In this document: positions 5,883-6,897 of the stretch, piece after piece
Layout: every line of letters starts with the position of its first letter
Position numbering within the stretch: the first letter of the stretch is position 1
DNA from: an uncultured Selenomonadales bacterium
Lineage (GTDB): Bacteria; Bacillota_C; Negativicutes; Selenomonadales; Selenomonadaceae
DNA length: 6,897 nucleotides
NCBI GenBank assembly: GCA_946407175.1
Contig: CAMJNB010000071.1
Coordinates: forward strand, 1-6,897
Reading direction: 5' to 3'
Position numbers and translations under genes: made by a program
The notes under the pieces: model-generated
Told to the model about the DNA's origin: nothing
Seen by the model: the letters and a program-made list of their open reading frames with translations, nothing else
Databases searched by the model: none

Positions 5883-6897
5883 ATGTCACAAACAGGCACG
5901 ATTTATGGCTATCACGACGGCAACACCTACAGCCTTGCGAATGTGTATGATGAGAAGGCAAGTGAATTGGAGTTTGATTCATTAAGCAATAGCGGCTTGC
6001 CGAGTGATTGTATGACTGCCAAAGTGATACGTTTCGATACAGAGACTGGCATATTAAGTTCGTGGTATAAAGGCGACGTTGCTACTACAAGTCAATTAGC
6101 CACAATCTTTTATGATAAAGGTAAAAAAAATGACGGTTTAAGTTTTATTTCAAATGAAAATGCACAATTTGATTATGCGTTGCATTTTGATAAAGCCCAA
6201 CCAACGTGTTTAAGAGTGTTTGGCAATGTTGACGTTTCAACAGTTAGAAATTCAAAAAACGCGTGGACGATTGATTGTTGGTATTGCGTTGACACAACCG
6301 CCGAAAGTGACACGGGAATAATTTTTGCGACTGGGCGTGTTGCCAAAGCAAAAAACGACGGTAACTACGATGCAAAAACTTTTAGCTATAGAGTATTGAG
6401 TTTTTATTATTCATACACTGAAACGACGGCGGAAATTTTTTTTGGCTCAACAAGACCTAGCACTTGGACTTACGTACGCGAACTTGACCGCAGTGTTTTT
6501 GACGCACCTTTTCATTTGGCTATTATCGGCAGTGAAGCAGGGCAACATAACCGTATATATGTCAATGGCGAACTTTATTGTTACGAAACGTCCACTGAAA
6601 CTACCAGTACTTTGCAGATTTATGCATTTAATTCGTTATATTTTGGCACCGGCGTTACTTATAACTCTAGATATTACACTTTTGGTGCTAGCAACATTTA
6701 TTATAATGGCGCACTCAGCGAATTTCGCTTGACTTTTGGCGCACGCTATCACGACAATTTCACGCCGCAATCGTTTAAAGCAAAAACGGTTTATATACCT
6801 GCAAATATGCTGATCCGTCACGCCGACGCGAATCACTATGTGCCGCTTACAACCAGCACCGCCAATACCACCGCGCCTTATATCGCCGTACGTCACG
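5883..6897 (+). CDS. Phage adhesin-like protein with concanavalin A/LamG-type lectin domain, 3' end outside window
   Basis: The frame is open from ATG 5883 to the right edge with no stop, giving 338 visible residues. The start is supported by AGGAG at 5871-5875. Residues 1-90 are an N-terminal region, with GYHDGNTYSLANVYDEKAS, that I do not recognise. Residues about 96-290 fit a LamG/concanavalin A-like jelly roll: FDYALHFD at the start, NAWTIDCWYCVD around W128, FHLAIIGS (210-217), NRIYVNGELY (223-232) and ALSEFRLTFG (277-286) followed by ARYHDNFTP. That order is typical of phage and bacterial LamG domains, which often bind glycans. The partial sequence after residue 296 is new domain or linker. 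No signal peptide is seen, as expected for a virion protein. Five of 14 arginines use AGA, all within the lectin part, against two AGA/AGG of 21 in the giant upstream gene. The role is probably host attachment (inference). Confidence 0.8.
   Translation, partial: MSQTGTIYGYHDGNTYSLANVYDEKASELEFDSLSNSGLPSDCMTAKVIRFDTETGILSSWYKGDVATTSQLATIFYDKGKKNDGLSFISNENAQFDYALHFDKAQPTCLRVFGNVDVSTVRNSKNAWTIDCWYCVDTTAESDTGIIFATGRVAKAKNDGNYDAKTFSYRVLSFYYSYTETTAEIFFGSTRPSTWTYVRELDRSVFDAPFHLAIIGSEAGQHNRIYVNGELYCYETSTETTSTLQIYAFNSLYFGTGVTYNSRYYTFGASNIYYNGALSEFRLTFGARYHDNFTPQSFKAKTVYIPANMLIRHADANHYVPLTTSTANTTAPYIAVRH

Noticed and set aside
6442..6732. Hydrophobic open frame at 6442-6732, which could look like a membrane protein
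   Set aside because: It sits inside the lectin gene in another frame. The hydrophobicity comes from reading T-rich lectin codons out of frame, and no ribosome-binding site is present.

Overview
The window looks like part of the late structural module of a tailed bacteriophage or prophage. All genes lie on the plus strand, the gaps are short, and ribosome-binding sites are strong and AGGAGG-like. That fits a Bacillota host. A Negativicutes or Clostridia gut-type host is a guess from overall style and is not shown by any marker gene. No integrase, lysis gene, tRNA, CRISPR array, insertion sequence or reverse transcriptase is visible.

Layout. (1) Positions 1-4215 hold the 3' part of a very large fibre or adhesin gene that enters from the left edge. 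Its visible 1404 residues start with the phage-typical AGILPAPP segment. Thirteen Ig-like beta modules follow, then one different beta module, and a C-terminal domain that recalls the DUF6273 type. (2) Positions 4229-5798 hold four smaller genes: 113, 62, 106 and 219 residues. They look like small virion or tail-associated proteins. The last two carry three copies of a near-identical acidic peptide, IATNEEVxEMLDDIF, at or near their C-termini. (3) A Rho-independent terminator lies at 5833-5870. (4) Positions 5883-6897 hold the 5' part of a second adhesin-like gene with a concanavalin A/LamG-type lectin domain. It is open to the right edge.

Reading of the whole. The two large proteins are probably host-recognition parts, with an Ig stalk plus tip domain in one and a lectin fold in the other. 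The small proteins between them are probably accessory virion parts. The most unusual observation is that the Ig array is ordered with a period of three: a B-A1-A2 trio occurs four times and ends with an extra B. The acidic C-terminal peptide shared by neighbouring proteins is kept at the protein level despite many synonymous changes, so it may be an assembly or docking tag. The terminator abuts the ribosome-binding site of the lectin gene, so that gene must rely on read-through, antitermination or a promoter not recognised here.
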